From Prado023 sp049688395 (GTDB lineage: Bacteria; Actinomycetota; Actinomycetes; S36-B12; CAIYMF01), in assembly GCA_049688395.1 (NCBI GenBank), contig JBAVKQ010000015.1, positions 1-24,676 of the forward strand: a stretch of 24,676 bases of DNA. Reading direction: 5' to 3'. Made by a program: the position numbers and the translations under genes. This document shows, piece after piece, positions 1 through 7,460 of this stretch. The notes beneath the pieces were generated by a model that made no database searches, was not told where the DNA came from, and was given only the letters and a program-made list of their open reading frames with translations. Every line of letters starts with the position of its first letter. The first letter of the stretch is position 1.

Positions 1-714
1 GAAAGGGGCCGAATCGACTACGCAGCCGGGCGAGTTGCCGGTGGAGCGGGGTTTGTGTGGGGGCCGGAGGGGCTCTCCGAGGGTGCGGCGGGGCTGCTCG
101 GGCCGCTGGAGTCGCTGGCTGGGCGGCGAGTGCTCGAGGTGGGCGCCGGTGCGGCGCAGTGCTCGCGCTGGCTGGCCCAGCACGAGGCCCGGGCAGTAGG
201 CCTGGACATCTCGGTGGCCCAGCTGCGCCATGCCGGCGATGCGGTGCCGGTGGTTGCCGCCTCGGGAGCCGCGCTGCCCTTCGCCGACGCCTCGTTCGAC
301 AGCGCTTTCGCCGCCTACGGAGCTGTGCAGTTCGTGGCCGACCTGGACGCCCTGCTCGCCGAGGTCGCCCGGGTACTGGTGCCCGGCGGGCGCTGGGTGT
401 TCTCGGTGACCCACCCGATCCGGTGGGCGTTCCCCGACGATCCAGGCCCCGAGGGCCTTGCGGCATCCGGCTCCTACTTCGATCGGACGCCCTACATCGA
501 GTACGTGCCCGCCGACGGTCAGGTGGTCTACGCGGAGTTCCACCGGACGCTCGGCGACTACGTCGCGGCCCTGCGGCGCGCAGGCTTCTCGATACAGACG
601 ATGGTCGAACCGGAGTGGCCGGACTGGAACGACACCACGTGGGGCGGCTGGAGCCCACTGCGCGGAAGGCATCTGCCCGGCACCCTGATCATCGGGTGCC
701 GGGCAGATGGTTGA
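1..714 (+). CDS. Class I SAM-dependent methyltransferase, 5'-truncated by the window edge
   Basis: The reading frame is open from base 1 to the TGA at 712-714, so the gene begins outside the window. A GTG at 55 would give 219 residues, but the codons before it are also open and the residues FVWGPEGL, spanning that GTG, look like the conserved stretch ahead of the methyltransferase fold in this family. I therefore treat it as partial. Motif I of the Rossmann fold is visible as VLEVGAGAAQCSRWL (SAM-binding glycines), followed by an acidic GLDIS (ribose-binding Asp), ALPFADASFDSAFAAYG (motif IV region) and a post-motif VLVPGGRWVFSVTHPIRW. The likely role is a cytoplasmic small-molecule methyltransferase of the UbiE/UbiG-like superfamily. 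The substrate cannot be read from sequence. It converges on the next gene, with a strong hairpin overlapping its last codons. Confidence 0.85.
   Translation, partial: ERGRIDYAAGRVAGGAGFVWGPEGLSEGAAGLLGPLESLAGRRVLEVGAGAAQCSRWLAQHEARAVGLDISVAQLRHAGDAVPVVAASGAALPFADASFDSAFAAYGAVQFVADLDALLAEVARVLVPGGRWVFSVTHPIRWAFPDDPGPEGLAASGSYFDRTPYIEYVPADGQVVYAEFHRTLGDYVAALRRAGFSIQTMVEPEWPDWNDTTWGGWSPLRGRHLPGTLIIGCRADG
671..708. terminator. Perfect 15-bp inverted repeat overlapping the methyltransferase 3' end
   Basis: Arms 671-685 (ATCTGCCCGGCACCC) and 694-708 are exact reverse complements around an 8-nt loop. The stem lies inside the last codons (HLPGTLIIGCRADG), 3 bp before the TGA, and is 26 bp from the stop of the convergent gene. 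There is no T-tract. By position it is a likely bidirectional terminator between convergent genes, of the U-less kind common in high-GC actinobacteria. The termination role is inferred; the inverted repeat is seen. Confidence 0.7.
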
Positions 715-734
715 GCTGAACCGCTGTCGTCGAA

Positions 735-3491
735 CTACGCGGTGACCCTCTTGCGAGCTGCGTACGCCGCGCCACCGGCACCCGCGATCAGCAGGGCGCC
801 GAGGCCGAACTTCAGCGCGTTGTTCTCCGTGTCGGGAGCGATGCCCGCCAACTGCATCTGCACGGCCGCCGTCGTGACGACGTCGGTGCCGCTGGCTGCG
901 CCGAAGGGAAGGTTCGTTCCCTCCAGCCCGGCCTGCTGGGAGGCCTGCAACAGTGCAACGTCCCGGGCGTACCCGAGCTGTGCATCCTTGCCGGTGGCGG
1001 CCAGCTGGTCGGCGCCCTCCTCCTTGAGCTGACCCGCGCCATCCTCGATCTTGCCTGCACCGGGCTCGGCCTGCGTCAAACCGTCGGCCAACTTCGCGGA
1101 GCCATCCGCAGCAGTGCCCAGACCGTCGGCGAGCTGGTTGGCACCACTAGCCAATTGCTCGCCGCCCGCGTTGAGCTTCGAGACACCGTCACCGAGTGCC
1201 GGCACCTTGGAGGCCAGTTCCCCGGTTCCAGCTGCCAACGCCCCGCCACCAGCAGCGAGTTGGTTGACACCGTCGGCCAGAGTCGGGACCTGCGAGCTCA
1301 ACGCGCTCGTCCCATCTGCCAGCTGCTCCCCACCGGCCGCCAACTGCGAGACACCTGCGGCAAGCGTCGGTACCTGCGAGTTGAGTTGCGTGGTCCCGGC
1401 TGCGAGCTGCGAGGCACCGCTGGTCAACTGCGAGACACCGTCGGCAAGCGCAGGAAGCTGGCCATTGAGCTGCTCGAGCCCACCCGACAACTGAGTGGCA
1501 CCCGCGGTCAACTGCTGGGACCCCGGGTAGAGCTGCTTCACGACAGCTGCGGTCGCTGCGGTAATGCCCTCCACCAGCTGGTTCATGCCTGGCTTCAGCT
1601 GCGTGGACACGCCACCCTGAAGTTGCTTGGCCCCCGGCAGGAGCTGGGTACTGAGGCCCGCGGCCACCGCATCGGATCCATCGACGGCGTCCGAAAGGCC
1701 GGCACTCACCTGCCCCAGCCCGGCCGATGCCGCCTGGGTGCCCGTCAGGAGGGTGTCCAAGCCATCGCTCACCGCAGCTAGGGTGCCGACGCACGTGGCG
1801 TCCCCGTCGCAGCCGGTCGTCGCAGCCGCTGCCGAGACCCCACCCTGAAGCTGCGGAATCCCCGTGGAAACGGCGGTGTCCAAGCCGCCCTTCACACTGT
1901 CGACGCCGCCCTTTGCTGTGGGCAGCCCGGTCGACAAAGCGTCAGCCCCATCGGAAGCCACCGTCAAACCGCCAACCAAGGCAGTCAGCCCTTCGAGCAG
2001 GCCGCCAGGATCATCGGGACCGGTTTCTCCCACAGGGTGGGAGATCCCGAACTGGAGCTGCTTGGCTCCCTGCTCGAGAGCGGGCATGCCTTTGTTGGCG
2101 TCCGCCAGCTGCGCCAGCCCGCCACTCAGCGTCTTCATGCCGTCCTCGAGGTCCGAGGCACCAGCGGCCAGTTGCGACACACCCGTCTCGAGTGCGGGGA
2201 CCTGGCTGTTCAGCTGCCCCAAGCCGCCCGAGAGCTGTTGGGCACCGTCGTCGAGCTGTTGGGTACCCGCGGCAAGCCCTGGGATCTGGCCGTTCAGCTG
2301 ACCCAGGCCACCCGAGAGCGTCTGTGCACCGGCGTTGAGCTGATTGGCTCCGTCCTCCAGCGCGGGGACCTTCGAGTCGAGCTCACCTAGACCGTCGGAG
2401 AGCTGGTTGGCGCCCGCGTCGAGCTTGTTGACCCCATCGCCGAGTGCGGGGATCTGGCCGTTGAGCGTGTTCAGACCGCCGGACAGCGTGTCCGCACCGT
2501 CAGCGAGCTTGGCTGACCCCGGCGCTGCGGTGTTGACCAGGCCGTCGGAGAGCTGCGTAGCACCGGCCGAGAGCTGACCGAGGCCAGCGACAAGCTGGCC
2601 CGCGCCGGCCTGCAGCTTGAGCAGGTTGTCGCCGATCTGGGTGCCGGCGTCGAAGATCGCCGAGCCGGTGGCCGCGCCGCCCTTGTAGGCCTCGGTCGTG
2701 CCCGCGATGGTGCTGTTGTCGAACGGCACGATCGGCAGGAACGCGAAGTCGGCCGGCGGCATCACCGCACCATCGACCCGCGCCTGGTAACCGACCGTGG
2801 CCTCCGGCGCACCCAGCGGCGGGAACAGGACCATCGTGTAGCCCAGCTGCGTCCCGTTCTGGCCGTTGCCGGCGACAGTCGCTCCCGGGGCGCTGACCTC
2901 GTTGAAGCCCTTGGGCAGGGTCACGGCCAGCGAGCCGGCGTAGGGCTCGGCGGTCTCGACGTCCTCGGTGATCTGGTTGCCCTCGACGTCGCTGAAGGTC
3001 AGGGGTGCCGTCTTGGCGGTCGTGTTGCGCACCGTGTACTGCACGTCGAGCACCCCGGTGGCCCCGACCACGTCCTCGGGCAGGATCTGCACCCCGTCGA
3101 GGGAGACCTTGACCGAGACCTCCATCGGGTTGATGTCGGCGTCGGTGAGCGTGCGCTTCTCCACCCCGCCATCTACGTCGAGGTCGAAGACGATCGACTC
3201 GCCCTCCATCGGCAGCGCCCCGAACGAGTTGAGGTTGCGATTGCTGCCCGACCCGACCGGGACGGTCACGGTCTTGGTGCCGTCACCCACAGCCGTGACC
3301 TGGGTGTACATCCGGCTCGTGATGATCTCGCCGGTCGCCGACGCGGTCTGCAGGACGGTCTTGCGCACCGTTGCCTCTACGTCACCGGAGTCCGCTGCGC
3401 TGACTGCGGCGGCCCCCGGACCGGTGGCTCCGGCCAGGAGGAGCACTCCGCCGGTGCCTGCCAGCATTCGAACGATGTTCTTCCTCGACAT
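735..3491 (-). CDS. Exported C-terminally anchored protein with xxxLxxG heptad repeats
   Basis: The 918-residue product has an N-terminal signal sequence (about residues 1-33: RK, hydrophobic GGVLLLAGA, then an Ala-rich cleavage region). A probably beta-rich globular domain follows (about 35-285), then a very long run of LxxGxxxLxxG heptads (about 289-838), and a short C-terminal segment with one transmembrane helix (about 893-911) closed by RKR. This is the LPXTG-less stop-transfer layout of a surface protein held in the cytoplasmic membrane. The heptads match the X-X-X-Leu-X-X-Gly pattern (TIGR03057-like) found in the extracellular part of YhgE/Pip-type proteins, but the flanking YhgE membrane domains are not evident. 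A CDGDATC motif in the middle of the heptads could form a disulfide. The start overlaps the stop of the upstream gene as TGATG, with GGGAAGTGAG ahead of it, so the pair is translationally coupled. A structural, adhesive or envelope-spanning role is guessed, not shown. Confidence 0.85.
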   Translation of the reverse strand: MSRKNIVRMLAGTGGVLLLAGATGPGAAAVSAADSGDVEATVRKTVLQTASATGEIITSRMYTQVTAVGDGTKTVTVPVGSGSNRNLNSFGALPMEGESIVFDLDVDGGVEKRTLTDADINPMEVSVKVSLDGVQILPEDVVGATGVLDVQYTVRNTTAKTAPLTFSDVEGNQITEDVETAEPYAGSLAVTLPKGFNEVSAPGATVAGNGQNGTQLGYTMVLFPPLGAPEATVGYQARVDGAVMPPADFAFLPIVPFDNSTIAGTTEAYKGGAATGSAIFDAGTQIGDNLLKLQAGAGQLVAGLGQLSAGATQLSDGLVNTAAPGSAKLADGADTLSGGLNTLNGQIPALGDGVNKLDAGANQLSDGLGELDSKVPALEDGANQLNAGAQTLSGGLGQLNGQIPGLAAGTQQLDDGAQQLSGGLGQLNSQVPALETGVSQLAAGASDLEDGMKTLSGGLAQLADANKGMPALEQGAKQLQFGISHPVGETGPDDPGGLLEGLTALVGGLTVASDGADALSTGLPTAKGGVDSVKGGLDTAVSTGIPQLQGGVSAAAATTGCDGDATCVGTLAAVSDGLDTLLTGTQAASAGLGQVSAGLSDAVDGSDAVAAGLSTQLLPGAKQLQGGVSTQLKPGMNQLVEGITAATAAVVKQLYPGSQQLTAGATQLSGGLEQLNGQLPALADGVSQLTSGASQLAAGTTQLNSQVPTLAAGVSQLAAGGEQLADGTSALSSQVPTLADGVNQLAAGGGALAAGTGELASKVPALGDGVSKLNAGGEQLASGANQLADGLGTAADGSAKLADGLTQAEPGAGKIEDGAGQLKEEGADQLAATGKDAQLGYARDVALLQASQQAGLEGTNLPFGAASGTDVVTTAAVQMQLAGIAPDTENNALKFGLGALLIAGAGGAAYAARKRVTA
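978..2627 (-). repeat. Coding xxxLxxG heptad array within the surface protein
   Basis: About 550 residues are nearly all heptads of the form xxxLxxG. Many are grouped into a longer unit of about four heptads containing LNGQIPALxxG or LNSQVPALxxG, a conserved IP/VP followed by AL. The unit recurs on the N-terminal and C-terminal sides. A central part (about residues 480-640) is less regular and holds the two cysteines. The DNA copies are diverged, so this is an old protein repeat and not a recent DNA expansion. Confidence 0.85.
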
Positions 3492-4039
3492 CAGAACTCA
3501 CTTCCCACGGTCTCACGCGCCTGCGGCGCAACGGGCTCGGCCTCATCAGCCACCTCGGGGAACAGCAGATCCACGAGCGCGGCCGCAAGGTACCCCAGGC
3601 CGAAGACCACGAGGAACGTACCCAGGGTCTGCACCGACGAGTTGAGGAAGTCGTAGGGCTTGTCGTCATAGATGAAGTCATAGGCGCCGGCAAAGCCGGC
3701 CACACCCAGCAGCACCGACCACAGCGGCATCCGGCCCATCGACAGGGCTGAGGCACCGGTGGCCAGCGCGAAGGTCAGCGCGGCGGTCACGGCCACCCCG
3801 CCGCTGCTCGCTGGCATGAACTGCGCGTTCACGCCGTACCCGATCAGCGTCAGCACGACACCGACCAGGAATCCGCCCAACCGGCCCAACCTGTGGCCAC
3901 CGGGCGCGAGAGCCAAGACCCCACCGGCCGCGACCCCCAGCAGCGGGTTGGGCAATCCGAGATTGAGGGCATCCCCCAGGTAGACCGCCACATACGCCAC
4001 CAGCGCAAGGGCGAGACCACCGAACAACGAGCGCTTCAT
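3491..4039 (-). CDS. Small polytopic membrane protein, coupled to the heptad-repeat surface protein
   Basis: The product has 182 residues with about six hydrophobic segments: LFGGLALALVAYVAVYL, LLGVAAGGVLAL, LGGFLVGVVLTLIGYGV, GVAVTAALTFALATGASAL, LWSVLLGVAGFAGAYDFI and LGTFLVVFGLGYLAAALVDLLF. A soluble acidic tail follows. I do not recognise the family. The start is supported by a perfect AGGAGG six bases upstream of the ATG. Its TGA shares one base with the ATG of the surface-protein gene, so the two are very probably cotranslated and may work together, for example as a membrane partner or assembly factor. That last point is inference from operon structure only. Confidence 0.8.
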   Translation of the reverse strand: MKRSLFGGLALALVAYVAVYLGDALNLGLPNPLLGVAAGGVLALAPGGHRLGRLGGFLVGVVLTLIGYGVNAQFMPASSGGVAVTAALTFALATGASALSMGRMPLWSVLLGVAGFAGAYDFIYDDKPYDFLNSSVQTLGTFLVVFGLGYLAAALVDLLFPEVADEAEPVAPQARETVGSEF

Positions 4040-4291
4040 CCATCCTCCTAGTCACGCGCGAAATGCCGGTGCGTCACCCGAATGGGGGACCCACCGCTAC
4101 TGACCGTCATTCAAGCAGGTCACGATGCCGGAAGGGGTATCGGCTACCACGCTTCACCCGATCTCGCGACACGGCCCGCGCGGGGTCCGGGACCCACCGT
4201 GCCGTCGGCCGGAGACCCGGATCGCTCGGAACGGGCCGGAACGCCCACCGCATCGGCATTTTCGGCCGTGCGACACCCGTTCGACGGGCGG
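4040..4291. other. Intergenic region (252 bp) upstream of the surface-protein operon
   Basis: This should contain the promoter of the 4039-735 operon and the 3' untranslated region of the lipoprotein gene. A short hairpin (CCCGT at 4276-4280, ACGGG at 4284-4288) lies just past the stop of the lipoprotein gene and is too weak to call a terminator with confidence. I could not find a convincing -10/-35 pair. Open frames across it in several phases are expected at this GC content and show no start signal. Confidence 0.5.
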
Positions 4292-5863
4292 TCACGGCGC
4301 GGGACCGAAGTCGGGCACGGGCGAGCCGAATGGGCTCGGGCTCGGATCGGGTTCCGGCGATCGGGCGACCATCGCCAGCGTCGTGGGGCTCTGCGGCCAG
4401 GCCGGCAGCGTCACTGGCCCGGCGAACCCGCTGGCTGCCCCGAACGCCGCCGTGTTGCCCGACCAGGTCGGGAAGCGACCGAGTCGCGCCCAGTCGTCGA
4501 GGATCTGGATGCCGCCCACGATCGACTGCCCGGTGAATGAGCAGTGCCCCACGCCATACGGTGCCCCACCCTCCTCCGGGTACAGCGCCGGGGGTTCGGC
4601 CACGTTGATGTTCAGCCATCGGATGTCCTCGCCGCTGGCTCCCGCCGCCCAGATCCCGTAGAGCGTCTCATTGGCCAGGATCGCCGCTGGGTCCTGTGCG
4701 GTGTGCATCGTCAGTGTCGGCTTGGCCAGGATGCCCGGGCGCGGGAAGGCGGCATCCGCGGCGGCTCGTGCGTCCGGATCGGCCTGCACCGCCGGGATCC
4801 CGGCGATGTCGCGCACCCGGGCCAGGGTCGCGCCTACGCCGCCCGATGCATCGATGTCGGCCGCCGCATCGGCGGTGACCCGAGCACCGTAGTTGACCCC
4901 GGCATTGGTGCTGGGGTTTCCGTCGAACTGCGCCTCGATGCCGTAGCGCTCCACGGTCGTGCGCGCCAGCACCCGGCTGAGGTTCTCCACGAGCGCAGTC
5001 CGCTGCTCGTCGGGCGTGCGACCGGGCGACATGCGGGTCTTGGTCGGGATCTGGGCCACTTCGGCGATGACGCGCAGCGAGACCAGCCCCTCACCGGTGG
5101 GGTCATCGGCAGCCTTCTGGACCGCTTTGACGGCCTTGGCGTACGCCCGCTGGGCCTGCTTCAGCGACTTGAATCCGGTGAGCACCAGGCTGGGCTCGAG
5201 CAGAGCCTTGACACCGACGCCGGCATCGAGGGCGAGGTCGAAGTTCGGGTTCAGCCCCGCGAGCACCCCGCACATCGAGGCAGAGGCCGTGGCCCATGCT
5301 TGGGTCTGGGCTACCTGGAGGGCAGCCAACCCACCGACGGACTGTCCCCACGTGTAGATGCGGTTCGGAACGCCCACGTTGGTGACGAACGCCCCGCGGA
5401 CCGTCGTCATGGCCTCGATCGCGTCGTCGAGCTGCCAGCCGCCGATCGGCGAGCCGGCCCCGGCCAGCGCGTAGCCCTGCTCCACAAGAGCCTCGGCAAC
5501 CGCGTCCACCCCGGAGGCGACACCGGGAGCCGGCTCGGCGATCGGCTCGAACTTCGGGTCGTCAGCGGTCAGTGGATCCGCCGCCCGGAACCCGTGACTG
5601 TAGATCAGCAGTGTGCCGTTCCAGGTGTCGGGCAGCCGGATGTCGTACGGCGTTCCCTGCAGGTCGCCGCTGCACGCGAAGGCTTGGTCTTGGCAGTCGG
5701 TGAACGCGACGTCGAGGGACTGGTCGGATGGGTCTCCGGTCGGCAGCGCGGAGGCGGACCCCGACGGGTCCACGTCCAAGTCACCCGAGCCCGTGCAGCC
5801 GGTCAGGGCCAGGCCGGCGACGAGCAAGCAGGTTGCAGTCCGAGGTGCGCGCACGGGCGGCAT
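4292..5863 (-). CDS. Secreted lipoprotein, alpha/beta-hydrolase fold (copy 1)
   Basis: The 523-residue product has a lipoprotein signal with lipobox LTGC (lipidated Cys23) and a Ser/Asp/Gly-rich linker. A hydrolase domain then opens with YDIRLPDTWNGTLLIYSHGF, where the HG is a typical oxyanion-hole strand end. The nucleophile elbow is GQSVGG (Ser175). Likely triad partners are Asp391 in HTAQDP and His440 in VGHCSF. Cys57/Cys64 near the N-terminus are shared in spirit with the paralogue next door and may form a disulfide. The C-terminus is Pro/Ser-rich. The ATG at 5863 has a weak AAGG just ahead of it. The substrate is unknown; esterase, lipase, tannase-like or peptidase activity are all possible. 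It lies 82 bp from its paralogue in the same orientation. Confidence 0.85.
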   Translation of the reverse strand: MPPVRAPRTATCLLVAGLALTGCTGSGDLDVDPSGSASALPTGDPSDQSLDVAFTDCQDQAFACSGDLQGTPYDIRLPDTWNGTLLIYSHGFRAADPLTADDPKFEPIAEPAPGVASGVDAVAEALVEQGYALAGAGSPIGGWQLDDAIEAMTTVRGAFVTNVGVPNRIYTWGQSVGGLAALQVAQTQAWATASASMCGVLAGLNPNFDLALDAGVGVKALLEPSLVLTGFKSLKQAQRAYAKAVKAVQKAADDPTGEGLVSLRVIAEVAQIPTKTRMSPGRTPDEQRTALVENLSRVLARTTVERYGIEAQFDGNPSTNAGVNYGARVTADAAADIDASGGVGATLARVRDIAGIPAVQADPDARAAADAAFPRPGILAKPTLTMHTAQDPAAILANETLYGIWAAGASGEDIRWLNINVAEPPALYPEEGGAPYGVGHCSFTGQSIVGGIQILDDWARLGRFPTWSGNTAAFGAASGFAGPVTLPAWPQSPTTLAMVARSPEPDPSPSPFGSPVPDFGPAP

Positions 5864-5945
5864 CCTTGCACAGCGGCGGTGAATCGCAGAGCCACCGTGG
5901 GCGTCCGCGGAGCCGGCCGCGCACGCCAGTGGCTTTAGCTCCTGC

Positions 5946-7397
5946 TCAGCCGGCGTCCTCCGTCGGCCAGGGACCTGGCTCGAAAGTGGGGTCGAAGCCC
6001 GACTCAGGCCCGAACGCGGCCGGTACCGACTCGGGGGTCGCAGGCTGACCGCCGCGGACCCACTCGTCGAGCAGGTCGATCATGCCGACTCGTGAGTCGG
6101 GGGTGAAGTTGCAGTGACCGGCACCGTAGGGCGCACCGGGCTTGGCGGGGAAGGAGTCCGGTGCCACGGTGAACAACTGGACCAGTTCGTCGGTCGGGCC
6201 CGAGGCCTCCCGCAGCAGGGTCTGGTTCTGGACTGCCACCAACGGGTCGGCGGCCGTGTGCAGGGTGATGGTGGGCACCTCGATCGTCCCCGATGGCTCG
6301 CCGCCCTTCTTCCGCGCGGCCGCGACCGCGGCGGGATCGGCCTCGACTCGCTTGCCCGCCTCCAGGGCCGCGATGATCCGAGCGGCGCTGCCCTGGCCAC
6401 CCACCTCGTCGAGCAGGGCCCGGTCGGCCTTCGAGAACCGCGCCGCGTAGTCGGTGTCGGTGTTGTCCGAGACGTTGCCCCCGAAGCGCGCCTCGATGTC
6501 CCAGCGCCCGACCGTGCCGAAGCGCAGGGCGATCAGTGCCGCCTCTGCGGCGGCCTGCACCTGGCTGGCCACGGTGCTGCCGTCCTGCGACTGGGTCTGC
6601 AGCGCCGCGTCGGCCAGCAGCGCCAATGCCAGGACGTCGGCCTGCTGGTCGGGCGCTGCGGCCGCGTCGAGGACCGTGCGCGCGGTGCCTGCGAACTGGG
6701 CTGCGGCCTCGTCGGAGGTCGCGTAGTCGGTCAGTTGGAATCCGGAGTCGATCAACTCCCGGATCCCGTACTGGACATCCAGGGCGAGGTCCATGTTGGG
6801 CACGACTCCCCCGACCACCCCGCACAGGGGTGCCGCCCCGCTGACCCACGTCGGGTTGGCCTCGGCGGTCTCCATGGTGACCAGTCCGCCGAGGCTGTCG
6901 CCCCAGGCGTACACGCGCTGCGGGGTGCCGACCGTGTCGGCGAAGAACTCGTACAGGTCCTCGTTGGCCCGGACCCCGTCGGCGACGGCCCAGCCGTTGC
7001 TGGCCCAGCCGGAGCCGGCCAGCGCGTAGCCCTTGCTCAGCAGGTTGCGGGCCAGCGGGACCCCGCCGTCGTTGTATCCCGGGGAGGGTTCGGCCAGGGA
7101 GCTGCCGGTCGTGTAGTCCGGCGGGACTGGGACCGGGTTGCGGTACCCGTGCGAGTAGAGCAGCAGGGTGCCGTTCCACTCGTCGGGCAGCAGGATGCGG
7201 TACTTGGCCCCGTCGATCTCCCCCTCGCAGGCCTCCAGGCAATCGGTGAACGCGACCGCCGACTGCTCAGCGCTGGGCAACACCGCGGTGCTGCCCTGCG
7301 GCGACGGATCGTCCGGGCTGTTCGGGTCTGACGAGCACGCCGAGAGCAAGAGGCCGACAGCCGCGGTCGCGCACAGGGTCTTCCAGTACCGGGTCAC
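5946..7397 (-). CDS. Secreted lipoprotein, alpha/beta-hydrolase fold (copy 2)
   Basis: This is a paralogue of the downstream gene with the same plan: lipobox LSAC, a Ser/Pro/Asp linker, YRILLPDEWNGTLLLYSHGY, nucleophile elbow GDSLGG, HTAADP and GAGHCNF. I place the start at GTG 7397 (483 residues), which gives a standard signal peptide, TRYWKTLCATAAVGLLLSAC, with Cys21 lipidated. The frame is open back to a GTG at 7445 (499 residues), but that start adds 16 residues before the charged n-region. In the 483 numbering the triad would be Ser168, Asp384 and His428. The AFTDC...C...YRILLPDxWNGTLLxYSHG block is nearly the same in both proteins. They are an old tandem duplication, since the middle parts have diverged strongly. 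Substrate unknown. Confidence 0.85.
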   Translation of the reverse strand: MTRYWKTLCATAAVGLLLSACSSDPNSPDDPSPQGSTAVLPSAEQSAVAFTDCLEACEGEIDGAKYRILLPDEWNGTLLLYSHGYRNPVPVPPDYTTGSSLAEPSPGYNDGGVPLARNLLSKGYALAGSGWASNGWAVADGVRANEDLYEFFADTVGTPQRVYAWGDSLGGLVTMETAEANPTWVSGAAPLCGVVGGVVPNMDLALDVQYGIRELIDSGFQLTDYATSDEAAAQFAGTARTVLDAAAAPDQQADVLALALLADAALQTQSQDGSTVASQVQAAAEAALIALRFGTVGRWDIEARFGGNVSDNTDTDYAARFSKADRALLDEVGGQGSAARIIAALEAGKRVEADPAAVAAARKKGGEPSGTIEVPTITLHTAADPLVAVQNQTLLREASGPTDELVQLFTVAPDSFPAKPGAPYGAGHCNFTPDSRVGMIDLLDEWVRGGQPATPESVPAAFGPESGFDPTFEPGPWPTEDAG

Positions 7398-7460
7398 GCC
7401 TGTGATTGTCCCAGCCAACTGGGCGCCGCGCACCGCCGGCTGCACGCCCAGTGCGCCGGC

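Noticed and set aside
978..2627. The surface-protein repeat as a recent DNA minisatellite
   Set aside because: The DNA copies are diverged and only the LxxG protein pattern is kept, unlike the near-identical boundary repeats elsewhere in the window.
4276..4288. Five-base-pair hairpin past the first lipoprotein gene as a terminator
   Set aside because: The stem is too short to stand out from chance at this base composition.
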